DNA of 64,000 nt from Phycisphaerae bacterium (GTDB taxonomy: Bacteria > Planctomycetota > Phycisphaerae > UBA1845 > Fen-1342), in NCBI GenBank assembly GCA_028279405.1, contig JANQNU010000090.1, positions 62,001-126,000 of the forward strand, in the 5' to 3' direction. Made by a program: the position numbers and the translations under genes. The notes below the pieces were generated by a model. That model did not search any database, had not been told where the DNA came from, and was given only the letters and a program-made list of their open reading frames with translations. Shown piece by piece: positions 47,073 to 56,264 of the stretch; position 1 is the stretch's first letter, and each line of letters starts with the position of its first letter.

Positions 47073-49076
47073 CTACCTCCAACGGGATTCGATGCGGGCC
47101 AGGTCCGCGGCGCTCAGCTTGAACAGGAGAATCGAGTAACCGACGCGCGCACTGGGCCTGCGGCTGCGCAGCTCGGCGATCAGACGCTCGGCCCGCACGC
47201 GTCGATAACTCCGACGAAAATCGAGCATCTCGCGGCGCGCTGCAGAATCCTGCGGCTCGACCGTCGGGAACGCCTGCTGGCGCACCGTTTGAAAGGCGGA
47301 CTGAAACTTCGCCGACCACCAGGACGACGCCCGTCGAAACGGGTCGTACAGGCCCAACAACTCATTGACACTGATCGCGTAGGTGCCGGGACCGATCGGC
47401 GCGACGTCTCCGGTCTCGAATCCGCTCGGTAGCGGCTTTGCATCCAGGTAGTGCCGGTGGTCGACGCTCCCGAAATAGGACAGATAGATGGTCTCGTCGG
47501 GATGCGCATCGACGTATTCGCGCAGACGAACGAGATCCTGCCCCCAGTCGATGTTGCTGTCCGCAAGGTAGTCGAGTCCGCGCGTCGGTCCGCCGGCGAA
47601 CTCGTTGAAATAGGCGAGGTAGTGCGGGAACACGCTGATATTGGCCACGATCAGCCAGAGACATCCGATCCCGACGACCCAACGGACCGCAGACGACGAC
47701 CATTGCAATGCCAGCGTTCCGCCGACGACAAGTAGCAGCGGATAGGCTGGCAACATGTGCCGCAACCCAATATTGAGGTGGCCACGCGCCGCCACGCCTG
47801 CGTAGATCAACGAGAACGTGAGAAGACCGGCCCACAGCACCGGCTGACGGGAGCCCCAAAGCTTCGAGCGCGCGATCGACCACAGGCCACCGACAATCAT
47901 GGCCATCACAACGATCGGCGTCTTCAACCCGTACGCGACTGGAAAGTAATACCACCACCCCGTCGTCGAATAGGCCCCGAGAAGATACGCTCCGCGGGCC
48001 TGCGCCCGATGAACGGTATGGGTGAACCCGTAAAGGTAGGCCTCCGGCAGCAGTCGACCGTCGCGCGCCCAGCGGATGACGTCGGCAACAACCCGCTTGC
48101 CGTGCGTTTGCTCGAGGTCGACCAGCGCCATGCTCCAGGCCGTTCCCCGGGTGATCCGACAGTCGTCAGCTGTCGCGGCGGCGGTCGTTGGCGCAACGCC
48201 GCTGTCAGCGACCGGCGTTTGCACAATGTCAACGGGCGCAAAGCTGCTGTAGCGGAATCCGTAAGCGGTCCAGATGCCGGCGTACCCGCCAGCGCCCAGT
48301 CCCAGCAACAGTAGCGTCGCGGTACCGGTTCGCCGCAGGATCTCAGCCCCCCCCACGCGTTGCGTACCGTCAATGCGTGAGGCGATTGCCATCACGACCA
48401 ACGCTGGCGCGATCAGTACGCCGGAATACTTGGTCAACGCGAGGCATACGACACACGCCGCGCAACCGGCAAAGCGTACGATCGTGAACCGTTTCAGCAC
48501 CGCGGCGAAGGTCAGCAGGACGCAAACAGCGAACAGCGTCACGGGCACGTCGGAAGTCACAAGCACACCGTGCGCCAACAGTAGCGGGCTGAAGGCCGCA
48601 AGCGTCAATGTCAGCAGCGCGGCGCCCCGTCCGAACAGCGCCCGCGACAAGCGGTAGGTCGCCCATAACGTCAGCCCGAGCAACACCGCCATCATCAGCC
48701 GCGCCCGTCTCAGCAGACGTTCGCCGTCGTTGTGTTCGTTGAACCACGCACGCGCGAACTCCCATTGGTGGCCGGCGACCCAATCAGGATGATCGTCAGG
48801 CCAGGCGTAGGCGGTCATCACGACGGGCAGCGCCGCCCATACCGATGACAACGGCGGGTTTTCCGGATCCATTCGAAAATCATGCGTGTGCAGGTAGCTG
48901 ACGCCCGCGGTCAGATGAGCCAACTCGTCATAGGTCACGCTGTCACGCCGGGAAGCGACGACAGCAAGAATCAGCGACAAGGCGATAATCGCCGCCACTG
49001 GAAGCGCCCGTCGGAACCGCGACGGTCGGCCGCGCTGAGGTGCGGGTGCGGCAAGGACGTTCGAGGGCTCACTCAT
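47073..49076 (-). CDS. GT39-like (PMT/ArnT superfamily) membrane glycosyltransferase
   Basis: A 667-residue protein from ATG 49076; the frame goes on to 49208 but without membrane features. A first-loop acidic motif, SVTYDELAHLTAGVSYLHTHDF, then PENPPLSSVWAALP, is the GT-C/PMT pattern. About eleven membrane segments follow, and the C-terminal 150 residues are soluble. Enzymes of this class take polyprenyl-phosphate sugars for glycosylation on the outer face of the membrane. Located 13 bases downstream of the deacetylase gene, so probably in the same transcript. Confidence 0.83.
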   Translation of the reverse strand: MSEPSNVLAAPAPQRGRPSRFRRALPVAAIIALSLILAVVASRRDSVTYDELAHLTAGVSYLHTHDFRMDPENPPLSSVWAALPVVMTAYAWPDDHPDWVAGHQWEFARAWFNEHNDGERLLRRARLMMAVLLGLTLWATYRLSRALFGRGAALLTLTLAAFSPLLLAHGVLVTSDVPVTLFAVCVLLTFAAVLKRFTIVRFAGCAACVVCLALTKYSGVLIAPALVVMAIASRIDGTQRVGGAEILRRTGTATLLLLGLGAGGYAGIWTAYGFRYSSFAPVDIVQTPVADSGVAPTTAAATADDCRITRGTAWSMALVDLEQTHGKRVVADVIRWARDGRLLPEAYLYGFTHTVHRAQARGAYLLGAYSTTGWWYYFPVAYGLKTPIVVMAMIVGGLWSIARSKLWGSRQPVLWAGLLTFSLIYAGVAARGHLNIGLRHMLPAYPLLLVVGGTLALQWSSSAVRWVVGIGCLWLIVANISVFPHYLAYFNEFAGGPTRGLDYLADSNIDWGQDLVRLREYVDAHPDETIYLSYFGSVDHRHYLDAKPLPSGFETGDVAPIGPGTYAISVNELLGLYDPFRRASSWWSAKFQSAFQTVRQQAFPTVEPQDSAARREMLDFRRSYRRVRAERLIAELRSRRPSARVGYSILLFKLSAADLARIESRWR

Positions 49077-49089
49077 ATCGTCCCGATTG

Positions 49090-50058
49090 TCACCCGAGAA
49101 CCTGACGCGTCCACTCTGTGAGCGGAGATTCGGCCGAAACCGGCAAATCGTTCGTATCCAGTCGGGGCAGCGTGAACAGGTCGTCAGTCCGCAGGTCGGC
49201 CAAGGCAACGCGGGTGGTCAAGCCAAGCGCGTACCCGCGATCGCGCAGCAACGCGCACGTCACCTCCGACCACGACCCGAACGGATAACACATCACGCGT
49301 TCCGCGGGGGCGACGCCGACGGAATCCAACAGCGCCGTGCAAGCGTCGATCTCGCGCGCCTGCTCATCGTGATCGAGGGCAGCCAGCCACTCGTGCGTCT
49401 CACCATGCCCACCGACGAACATGTCCGCCGCATGCATCGCCATCAACTCGGCAACAGAGACGTAAAGCTGGTCGGCAAACGCAGCCTCGTCCGTCGTTAC
49501 CCACTCTCGAAACAACATGTCGCAAAGCCGGCTGCGCATCGTGCGCGGCAACAACCGCTGCAACGCCCGTTTGATGAACAGCACACCCGGCGGATCAAAT
49601 CGGCTCCGCTCGGTCAGCTCCCGACGGAGCGCTGCCGCATCCGGCGCGCCGAATTGCTCCCGGTGCTCGTCAATCAACGCGCAAACCCGGTGCTCGAGCG
49701 CATCGACATCGCTCGCCGATGCGAGGACGAACTGGATCTTGTTCACATCGAGCACCCGTCGCCGACAAACAGACGCCACGGACGGAAAGAACGACCCCTG
49801 CCACCGACGTCTCTGTAGTGCGGGCAATACCGTTTCGAAGTGCTCGCGGTACCCGTCGTCGAACGTCAACACGCAAGCGTTCGACGGTAACGCTTCGGGC
49901 ACCGACTGCGCCGCCAGTACGTCCTGCATCCGAACGACCGTGTAGTGCCGTGCGATATAGTCGAGTTGCCCATCGAACGCTTTCACGTCGCGCGCCTTGA
50001 TCGCGCTGAACGGCGGCCGCGGATCGCGCACATAGTGATACATGACGATCGTCAGCAC
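49090..50058 (-). CDS. NodB-type polysaccharide deacetylase
   Basis: A 322-residue protein. MLTIVMYHYV opens the fold, VLTFDDGYREHFETVLPAL is motif 1 with the metal-binding Asp pair, GGHGETHEWLAALD is motif 2 (His residues in an H-x3-H arrangement), and MCYPFGSWSEVT is motif 3. The family removes N-acetyl groups from hexosamine polymers. No signal peptide is visible, so it may act on lipid-linked precursors. It overlaps the acetyltransferase gene by 7 bases, a clear operon sign. Confidence 0.88.
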   Translation of the reverse strand: MLTIVMYHYVRDPRPPFSAIKARDVKAFDGQLDYIARHYTVVRMQDVLAAQSVPEALPSNACVLTFDDGYREHFETVLPALQRRRWQGSFFPSVASVCRRRVLDVNKIQFVLASASDVDALEHRVCALIDEHREQFGAPDAAALRRELTERSRFDPPGVLFIKRALQRLLPRTMRSRLCDMLFREWVTTDEAAFADQLYVSVAELMAMHAADMFVGGHGETHEWLAALDHDEQAREIDACTALLDSVGVAPAERVMCYPFGSWSEVTCALLRDRGYALGLTTRVALADLRTDDLFTLPRLDTNDLPVSAESPLTEWTRQVLG

Positions 50059-51164
50059 GCCACACCACCCCAGTCCGCAGGCAACGGCCAGACGTTTGGA
50101 CGATCCATGTCGCCGTCAGACTTAACGACGTACAGCTCATTCGGCGTCAAGACCGGAGCATCCGCCGGCAAGCGCCAACACATGTTGATCGGCGATGCAT
50201 TCCGCAACGGCTGAAACAGCTGCGGTACGCGTCCGACAGCAGTCTCGTCAACCGGCTGCTGCACGAATCCGACCGCCGACAGCAACGGCCCGAGTCGGGC
50301 AGACGCATGCTGAAAATCGGCCAGCACGCAGCACGCAGCCCGCCCCCAGGAAAGCACCCCGCTCAGCAACGCCGCGATCCCCTCCGACACACGTCCCTCC
50401 CACGCTCCACCGTCACGCGGCACGATTTCGATCAGGCGCAGCACGCGAACGCCATGGGCAGCCGAGTCCGCTCCCGCAATACAACGTTCGATCCGAGCGA
50501 CGACGAAGCCATCCACGTGCGGTTTCCCGAAGAAACGGTACGTGTAGCCCGTCGATGCCGCATAACGCCAACGCCAGTAGCCGGAATCGCGATCGACTCC
50601 GAAGCGGAACCGGGGACGCACGGATTCTGCGAACAAGTCAGCAACCGCATCGGGGTTGAGCGTATTGGGGACGGCTGGCGCGACAGACGACACCTCGCTC
50701 GGCCAATCGTCGCCGGGCGCATCGAGCAGCAAATCAGCGCCCGGTCGATCCAGGACCGCCAGATAACGGTTCAACCGCGGTAGAAAGTGGTAGCCGAAAT
50801 GTTCGTAGATCGGCTTCACCGCCGCGTTGATCCCGAGACAAATGCAGCAGCTGAACTGCTCATGCAGGCGGCGCAGGGCAAACACGCCCAGCCCGCGATC
50901 GCGCAAGTCGGGACGCACGACCCACAACGCGAGTGCCACACCGTCGAGCAATTGGGCGTCCAGGAAATACTGTCCCGGGATAGCCCCCAGAAAGCCGACA
51001 ATCTCATTCTCGTGCGCGATCACGAGCGAAGCGCAACCGGAGCCGATACGATACTGCCAGTCGAACAGTTGCCGATGTGTAATGGGATGACCGGCGCGCC
51101 AGTGCGCGTCCAGCAACGCGGCCAACCGTGGCCAATCCGCAGCGTCGTACGGGCGAATCTCCAT
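50052..51164 (-). CDS. GNAT-like acyltransferase
   Basis: A 370-residue protein from ATG 51164, whose N-terminus MEIRPYDAADWPRLAALLDAHWRAGHP is typical of GNAT proteins. VRPDLRDRGLGVFALRRLHEQ is the acetyl-CoA motif (R-x-x-G-x-G). A second helical half follows, in a layout like the FemAB/GNAT proteins of exopolysaccharide loci. The start codon shares the CATG palindrome with the divergent sialidase-like gene. First gene of a likely operon with deacetylase and GT39. Confidence 0.75.
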   Translation of the reverse strand: MEIRPYDAADWPRLAALLDAHWRAGHPITHRQLFDWQYRIGSGCASLVIAHENEIVGFLGAIPGQYFLDAQLLDGVALALWVVRPDLRDRGLGVFALRRLHEQFSCCICLGINAAVKPIYEHFGYHFLPRLNRYLAVLDRPGADLLLDAPGDDWPSEVSSVAPAVPNTLNPDAVADLFAESVRPRFRFGVDRDSGYWRWRYAASTGYTYRFFGKPHVDGFVVARIERCIAGADSAAHGVRVLRLIEIVPRDGGAWEGRVSEGIAALLSGVLSWGRAACCVLADFQHASARLGPLLSAVGFVQQPVDETAVGRVPQLFQPLRNASPINMCWRLPADAPVLTPNELYVVKSDGDMDRPNVWPLPADWGGVAC

Positions 51165-52305
51165 GCCGCCAAATGGTATCCGAAAACGAGCCTTCCACGC
51201 CATCGCCAACTGGCGCTGGCCCACTCGCGCCGGCTTGCTTTCGGTCGCTATCATCGGGCCGTTGATGATCCTGTTCGTGAGCGGTTGTCCCGCGCTACCG
51301 ACAGCGGAACTCGCGGACGCGAGGTTCGTGGTCGACGAGCGGCTCAGCGGCCAGACATTTCTCGAGCTGCCCGATTCCGGCGCCGCGGTCCCGATCTTCG
51401 ACCACATCGCGGATAAGAGCGGCAGCCACGCGCCGACAATCGCCGCCCTGGGCGACGGGACCCTGATCGTCGCGTGGTACGCCTACGATGGGCCGCACGA
51501 ATTGCGCGGTGCCGACATCTATGTGAGCCGCCGGGAACCGCACGATGAAACCTGGTCGCGGCCGAACGCCGTCGTCGATCGTCGCGAGTCAGTGGGAAAC
51601 CCGGTGCTGTTTGCCGAGGGTACGCGATTGTGGCTCTTCTTTGCGGTCGTTCCCGGAGGATGGAGCACGGCGCGCATCGAGTTCGTAACGTCGAACGACG
51701 CCGGCGTTACCTGGTCGGCACCCGCTGTGCTCAGCTCGCGACTCGGCAGCAATGTCCGCTACCCGCCGGTCCGCCTGGAATCGGGCGCCCTGCTGCTACC
51801 GGCTTACGACGATCTGCTCCAGCGTTCGCTGTTCTTCGTGTCCGAGGACGACGGTACGCGCTGGTCGTTGCGCTCCGAACTCGCATCTCCTACCCGACCA
51901 GGGATCCAACCGGCCATGGTGCAGCGCGACGACGGAACGCTGTTAGCTGTTCTTCGTGCGGTGGGTGGCGGAACGAAGCTGGTCAGTGCGGAATCGAGCG
52001 ACGAGGGACGCTCCTGGCGGGTCTGGAGCGACAGCGGTTTGTTTAACCCGGGAAGCCCCGCTGCGCTGACGCGCATCGGCCCGCAGGAACTGGCGCTGGT
52101 CTACAACGACAGCCCCGCCAAACGTAACCCGCTGTCCATCGTCGTGTCGAACGACGACGGTCGCACGTGGGCGCCGCCGAAGGTGCTTGTCGATGCCGCC
52201 GGCGCCCACAGCTACCCCGCAACCGCGGTCACGGCGGATGCGCTGCACGTCGTGTACTCCCACGACCGCCGTTGGATCGGCTACGTTCGCTTGTCGCGAC
52301 GATAG
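51163..52305 (+). CDS. Sialidase/BNR-repeat lipoprotein
   Basis: A 380-residue protein. A basic, then hydrophobic N-terminus (RAGLLSVAIIGPLMILFVSGCP) ends in a lipobox. Four Asp-boxes (S-x-D-x-G-x-x-W) are visible: SNDAGVTWS, SEDDGTRWS, SSDEGRSWR and SNDDGRTWA, the mark of six-bladed sialidase-type propellers. The usual sialidase Arg triad could not be confirmed, so it may bind or hydrolyse another glycan. Its ATG overlaps the divergent GNAT ATG in a CATG tetramer. Confidence 0.8.
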   Translation: MPPNGIRKRAFHAIANWRWPTRAGLLSVAIIGPLMILFVSGCPALPTAELADARFVVDERLSGQTFLELPDSGAAVPIFDHIADKSGSHAPTIAALGDGTLIVAWYAYDGPHELRGADIYVSRREPHDETWSRPNAVVDRRESVGNPVLFAEGTRLWLFFAVVPGGWSTARIEFVTSNDAGVTWSAPAVLSSRLGSNVRYPPVRLESGALLLPAYDDLLQRSLFFVSEDDGTRWSLRSELASPTRPGIQPAMVQRDDGTLLAVLRAVGGGTKLVSAESSDEGRSWRVWSDSGLFNPGSPAALTRIGPQELALVYNDSPAKRNPLSIVVSNDDGRTWAPPKVLVDAAGAHSYPATAVTADALHVVYSHDRRWIGYVRLSRR

Positions 52306-52457
52306 AGCCAAGAGCGCACACGCAGCTCGTGGGTAGTGGCCATCAAGATCCAACCGGACTGGTCTTCTTACCGGCTTTCGGTCCCGTCGAATGCGAAGAA
52401 CGCGCACGAGGACGCGATGGACCGACACCTTGTGCCCTTATTGTAGATGAGTCGGCG

Positions 52458-52526
52458 CCCCAGGGTTCTACCCTGGGGGACACAATGTGCTCGGCCAAAC
52501 ACGTCCCCCACCCTAGAAGGGTGGGG
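52458..52526. repeat. Two repeat hairpins between convergent genes
   Basis: CCCCAGGGTTCTACCCTGGGG at 52458-52478 and CCCCACCCTAGAAGGGTGGGG at 52505-52526. The first is the same hairpin as the one at about 13768. They probably help end both convergent transcripts. Confidence 0.7.
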
Positions 52527-52553
52527 CACCTCACCGTTGAGCGAGGGCGGGGA

Positions 52554-54218
52554 CTATTGCTTTTGCGGCCCGCCGATCCCGAACCCGGAGAGCCCGAAGC
52601 GGTACTCAAACGCGCCGATGTCGACCAGCGGCGCTGTTCCTCGGCCCGAGTCCGGCGTCATTGGGTCGTCGATGAACCGCGGCTGCCCGTGCACGTCGAG
52701 CAGCAGCGTTGCGAACCCGCCGCGGGTTGCGAGGATGAACGTAATGACCGAGTTGTCGCCGGCGTCGATCAGCGGTGAGCCCGCAGAGAGCGTCAGATCG
52801 TCATCGGCCGTTCCGGCCTCCCCGTCCGGTCCGATCGGATCGCTGAACAACGGGTCGCTTCCGGTCGATCCCGGACCACCAACTCCGATGGGCAGGCCCA
52901 TTACGCAACTATAGGAGAGGTTAACGACCCCCGGGGCATTGATCTGAGCGAGCAGCGGATCGTTGCCGCTGTCCTGATTGGCCCAGAGGATCGTGTTCGT
53001 GATCTGCACGCCGACCGCGTTGTTGAGCAGGACGCCGCCGGTGCTCGCCGCTGCGCGGTTTGCGTGAATCGTCAGCCCCATGAGAACGCCGAAAGCGCTG
53101 TTTTCCATCGCGATGCCGGCGCCAAGCTGGGCGTCGTTACCGGCGATGACGGAGTTCATCAGCGTGATACCGCCGTTGGATTGCGAACCCACGGCGCCGC
53201 CAATCAGGGCGGCGTTACCGTGAAACAGGCACCCGCCGACAACTGCGTCCGTGTTGCCCCGAAGCGACAAAGCTCCGCCGCGCGCGGCTGCGGAGTTGAA
53301 CCGGAAGTCGCAGTATTGAATGATCGGTCGGCTGCCAGTCTCGACAGCGATCGCGCCACCCTGCCCCGCCGAGTTCTGCCGAAACAGACAATCCACCATG
53401 ATCGCGTCACTGGCCGACATGTGCACGGCGCCTCCGGCGCCAACAGCGGTGTTTTGCAGGAAGGTGCAGCGCGCGACCGTCGTGCTCGAACCGATGAGGA
53501 GCAGCCCGGCTCCGCGGTCGGCCAGGGCACCACCCGCCCCATCGCCCACGCCGCCGACAATCGTGAACCCGTCCAGCAAGGTCGCGTGATCGGTCCCGAT
53601 GCCTGCGACGACGTGGTACGCGTTGTCATCGTGTGCGGTCAATCCGCCTTCAGCGTCGTTCTTGAGGAGGTCGCCGCTGAGGATCGTGGGGTTCGCGACG
53701 ATGTCGCGCTGGTCACGACTGGTTTCGGTTCCTTCGAAGCCGCCATAAAGCTGCACGCCGTTGACGAGCCCGAAGGTTGCGTTTCGGCCGCCGCCACGTG
53801 ACGGGTAGTAGGTACCGCCCGCGACCCAGACCTCGGTCACCAGGCCACCGCTGTCGAAGGCGGCATCGAGCGCCTGCTGGAGATCGTTGAAGGCATGCTG
53901 CCAGCAACGCCCATTGCCAAGGCCGCGTGCCTCGGGGTCAACGTACCGAATTGGATTGACGGCCGTCCCGGTTTGCGGCCCACCACCGCCGACGGGGTCG
54001 GTAGCGTTCAGTTCATCGCAGCGGTCCTGCGTGGTATGCTCGACACCGTCGCCGCCGGCGGGATCATCGCGCTCGAGTCCCAACGTGACCACATGGAAAC
54101 GGAGCGGCGACCCGATCGGAATCCTGATCAGCGCGGCGTGAGCAACCTGCCCCACCGCCAGCAGCCCGCCGACCAGCAACCCGACACCCAGCCTTCGCCG
54201 ACGCGCGTCAACACTCAT
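52554..54218 (-). CDS. Secreted right-handed beta-helix protein
   Basis: A 554-residue protein from ATG 54218. The signal peptide is hydrophobic (LGVGLLVGGLLAVGQVAHA). From about residue 95 the sequence shows the planctomycete parallel beta-helix layout: YVDPEARGLGNGRCWQHAFNDLQQALDAA, VWVAGGTYYPSR, LYGGFEGTE, then repeated GGA/AGGAV coils such as FLQNTAVGAGGAVHM and FRQNSAGQGGAIAV. It closes with SPLIDAGDNS and DIGAFEYRF. Such proteins are exported and may bind or cleave polysaccharide. The start overlaps the regulator stop by 4 bases (ATGA). Confidence 0.82.
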   Translation of the reverse strand: MSVDARRRRLGVGLLVGGLLAVGQVAHAALIRIPIGSPLRFHVVTLGLERDDPAGGDGVEHTTQDRCDELNATDPVGGGGPQTGTAVNPIRYVDPEARGLGNGRCWQHAFNDLQQALDAAFDSGGLVTEVWVAGGTYYPSRGGGRNATFGLVNGVQLYGGFEGTETSRDQRDIVANPTILSGDLLKNDAEGGLTAHDDNAYHVVAGIGTDHATLLDGFTIVGGVGDGAGGALADRGAGLLLIGSSTTVARCTFLQNTAVGAGGAVHMSASDAIMVDCLFRQNSAGQGGAIAVETGSRPIIQYCDFRFNSAAARGGALSLRGNTDAVVGGCLFHGNAALIGGAVGSQSNGGITLMNSVIAGNDAQLGAGIAMENSAFGVLMGLTIHANRAAASTGGVLLNNAVGVQITNTILWANQDSGNDPLLAQINAPGVVNLSYSCVMGLPIGVGGPGSTGSDPLFSDPIGPDGEAGTADDDLTLSAGSPLIDAGDNSVITFILATRGGFATLLLDVHGQPRFIDDPMTPDSGRGTAPLVDIGAFEYRFGLSGFGIGGPQKQ

Positions 54219-55468
54219 GACACACTCCCGGAACCGCGAACGACCTTCGCGGTCTGAATGATCTTCCAACCCGTACTGCGAAACTCGGGAAAGCGACCCA
54301 TCGTCCCCGTGATCAACCGCCGATCTTCATCATCGATGGTATACGGCAACTCCAGCCCCGTCGCGTCAACCAATGTCTCGTGCAACCGATACTGAACGCT
54401 GAAGACCCGTTCACGCAGCGCCCAGTTGTCGAGTCGATCCGCGATCTCCAAGGCCTTGTTCGTAAAGATCGCCATATGCTGCTGCAGCGGTCGGCCCTCG
54501 AGGTGGCGCAGCGCAATGTTTGCGCCGAACACGCAGCACCACCCGTAGCTCTCGAGCGCGTCGGCCACCGGATCCGCCGCCGGGTCCACAACCGCCTCGA
54601 GCCGCGCGTTCAACTCATCGACCGCGTCCGCTGGCGCCAGACAGCCCGACTCCACCCGCACCTCGAACAACGCCGCCTCGGCCGTGGCCGCGATGCCCGA
54701 CAACCGCTCGTCCCCAAGATCCTGCACCAGGCGCTCGTGCAACACCAAACAGTGCTCCAAATCCGCTTCAGCCCGCGCACAATAGTCAGCATGCTGCTCC
54801 GTCACTCGACCGAGCATGCGCCGAAATGCGTTGCCACGAACGTAGTACGTGAACGCTTCCGTCTTCCGATCGATCTCGTCTGTCGGCGGACTGGACCGGA
54901 ACCACTCCACGACCACGTGCGCGTGAGCGATCGCCGAATCCAATTCCCACAAGGTGTAATGCGCGTTCGCGAGATTGGCCTGCAACTGCATTCGACGGGT
55001 CGTGCTGATCGGGCTCTGCTGAAGACCGCGGATCGCGGCATCCCGCGCATTGGTGAACCGCCCGAGACCGTCCCACGCGCCGACTTCGCGATTCGCGGCA
55101 CGCGCACGCTGCTCCGGTCCGTCGGCGATCGCATACATCTGCCGCGCGACGCGGGCCATCTCCGCGAACGCCCCCTCACAATGATGACGACGCGCCTGCG
55201 CATCCAGCGTCGCGAAATCCGCGCCGTTGCGCTGCAGCTCCTGCGGCGTCCCATGCCAGATGTACTCCACCACATCACCCACCGGCCACTCGAGAATGTC
55301 CGACAGGGCAACCAGCAGTTCCAGCTTGGGGTTGTCCGTGTTGGGAAACAACTTGGTCGAATCGCGATTCAGCGCCCGGGCCAGATCGGCCCGACTCCAA
55401 CCACGATAGACCCGTGCGAACTCGATGAGCTTATGCAGCCGTTCCTTGCGGTCCGCTGTCGGCACCAT
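54215..55468 (-). CDS. XRE-type HTH regulator with TPR-like C-terminus
   Basis: A 417-residue protein from ATG 55468, with AGAGG upstream; the frame is open to 55597. An XRE helix-turn-helix lies at residues about 8-65 (YRGWSRADLARALNRD...LELLVALSDILEWPVGDVVEYI). The rest is helical and repeat-like (GRFTNARDAAIRGLQQSPISTTRRMQLQANLANAHYTLWELDSAI), similar to TPR sensor domains of peptide-responsive regulators. It is translationally coupled to the beta-helix gene. Palindromes upstream of the start may be its own operator. Confidence 0.77.
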   Translation of the reverse strand: MVPTADRKERLHKLIEFARVYRGWSRADLARALNRDSTKLFPNTDNPKLELLVALSDILEWPVGDVVEYIWHGTPQELQRNGADFATLDAQARRHHCEGAFAEMARVARQMYAIADGPEQRARAANREVGAWDGLGRFTNARDAAIRGLQQSPISTTRRMQLQANLANAHYTLWELDSAIAHAHVVVEWFRSSPPTDEIDRKTEAFTYYVRGNAFRRMLGRVTEQHADYCARAEADLEHCLVLHERLVQDLGDERLSGIAATAEAALFEVRVESGCLAPADAVDELNARLEAVVDPAADPVADALESYGWCCVFGANIALRHLEGRPLQQHMAIFTNKALEIADRLDNWALRERVFSVQYRLHETLVDATGLELPYTIDDEDRRLITGTMGRFPEFRSTGWKIIQTAKVVRGSGSVS

Positions 55469-55514
55469 CGTACTGCCTCTGCTTTCTTTCCCGGTCCGTT
55501 GCTCGAAACGGAGA

Positions 55515-55572
55515 AATGGGTCGGTCCCATTATGGGCCACCCAAGTGCGACAGCCCACTATTTTTGCAAAAA
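55515..55572 (-). promoter_or_regulatory. Palindromes upstream of the XRE regulator
   Basis: AATGGG-TCGGT-CCCATT at 55515-55531 and the perfect palindrome TTTTTGCAAAAA at 55561-55572 lie 47 and 93 bases before the regulator start, within an otherwise empty 462-base gap (55469-55930). They are plausible operator sites; the rest of the gap shows no gene. Confidence 0.4.
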
Positions 55573-55930
55573 AAGCAATCCCCGACCCAACCCCCAACCC
55601 GCGATGCGCCCGCCGCGGTTTGCCCCTGACGCCGACCTGTGCTCCTCCCCCGGAAACAGACCGATAACGCCGCGGCTGCCCGAAATGCTCCCGGGCCGAC
55701 GCCGGTTAGCGCTGCGATTCTAGAGCCGGTGCATCGAAAACCCGACGCGTTTCCATATCCCGACGGCGTCCTGCGGCAAAATTCGACTTCACCGCGTCAC
55801 CGATCACGGATCGTGGCCGGGCGGAACCGGGACGCGGACCAACCCTGGGACCCCCGGCGCGGTCCGCTACTCGCAGATAGCGACCCCAGGTTCCAGTTCC
55901 GTCTTTGCGTATGCCGATTTCCAGGATGAG

Positions 55931-56173
55931 ATGGACGAGTCGTTCGACTGCTACGATACGGAACCGGGTCCGGAGACTCCCGGCCAGGGCTCCGAAAACC
56001 AGGGAAGTCGGCCCTATATCGGCATCTCGTTCGAATGCTGCAACATCTACGTGCGCGTCTATCGCAAGCCGGAGGACATGCACTATCGAGCGCGTTGCCC
56101 GCGCTGCCTGCGCGAAGCCCGGCTGCGCGTCGGCCCCGGCGGTACCAGCGCCCGGATGTTCAGGGCATTCTGA
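55931..56173 (+). CDS. Small Cys-rich conserved planctomycete protein
   Basis: An 80-residue protein with an acidic N-terminus (ESFDCYDTEPGPETPGQGSE) and a C-terminal block YIGISFECCNIYVRVYRKPE then ARCPRCLREARLRVGPGGTSARMF. I recall this C-terminal pattern as a conserved small planctomycete family. Cys pairs (ECC and CPRC) could bind zinc. Function unknown. Confidence 0.72.
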   Translation: MDESFDCYDTEPGPETPGQGSENQGSRPYIGISFECCNIYVRVYRKPEDMHYRARCPRCLREARLRVGPGGTSARMFRAF

Positions 56174-56264
56174 TCCCGCCCGTCGCTTCAGCGGTGGCGT
56201 CTCCGTCCCTGGCCACGTGCTTCTGCGGGCCCACCGCGTTGTCGCCGAGTTCGAACGCGACGTT

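Noticed and set aside
54380-55723. 447-codon ORF on the plus strand opposite the XRE regulator
   Set aside because: Composition typical of an antisense shadow; the minus-strand frame has the HTH and an ATGA-coupled neighbour.
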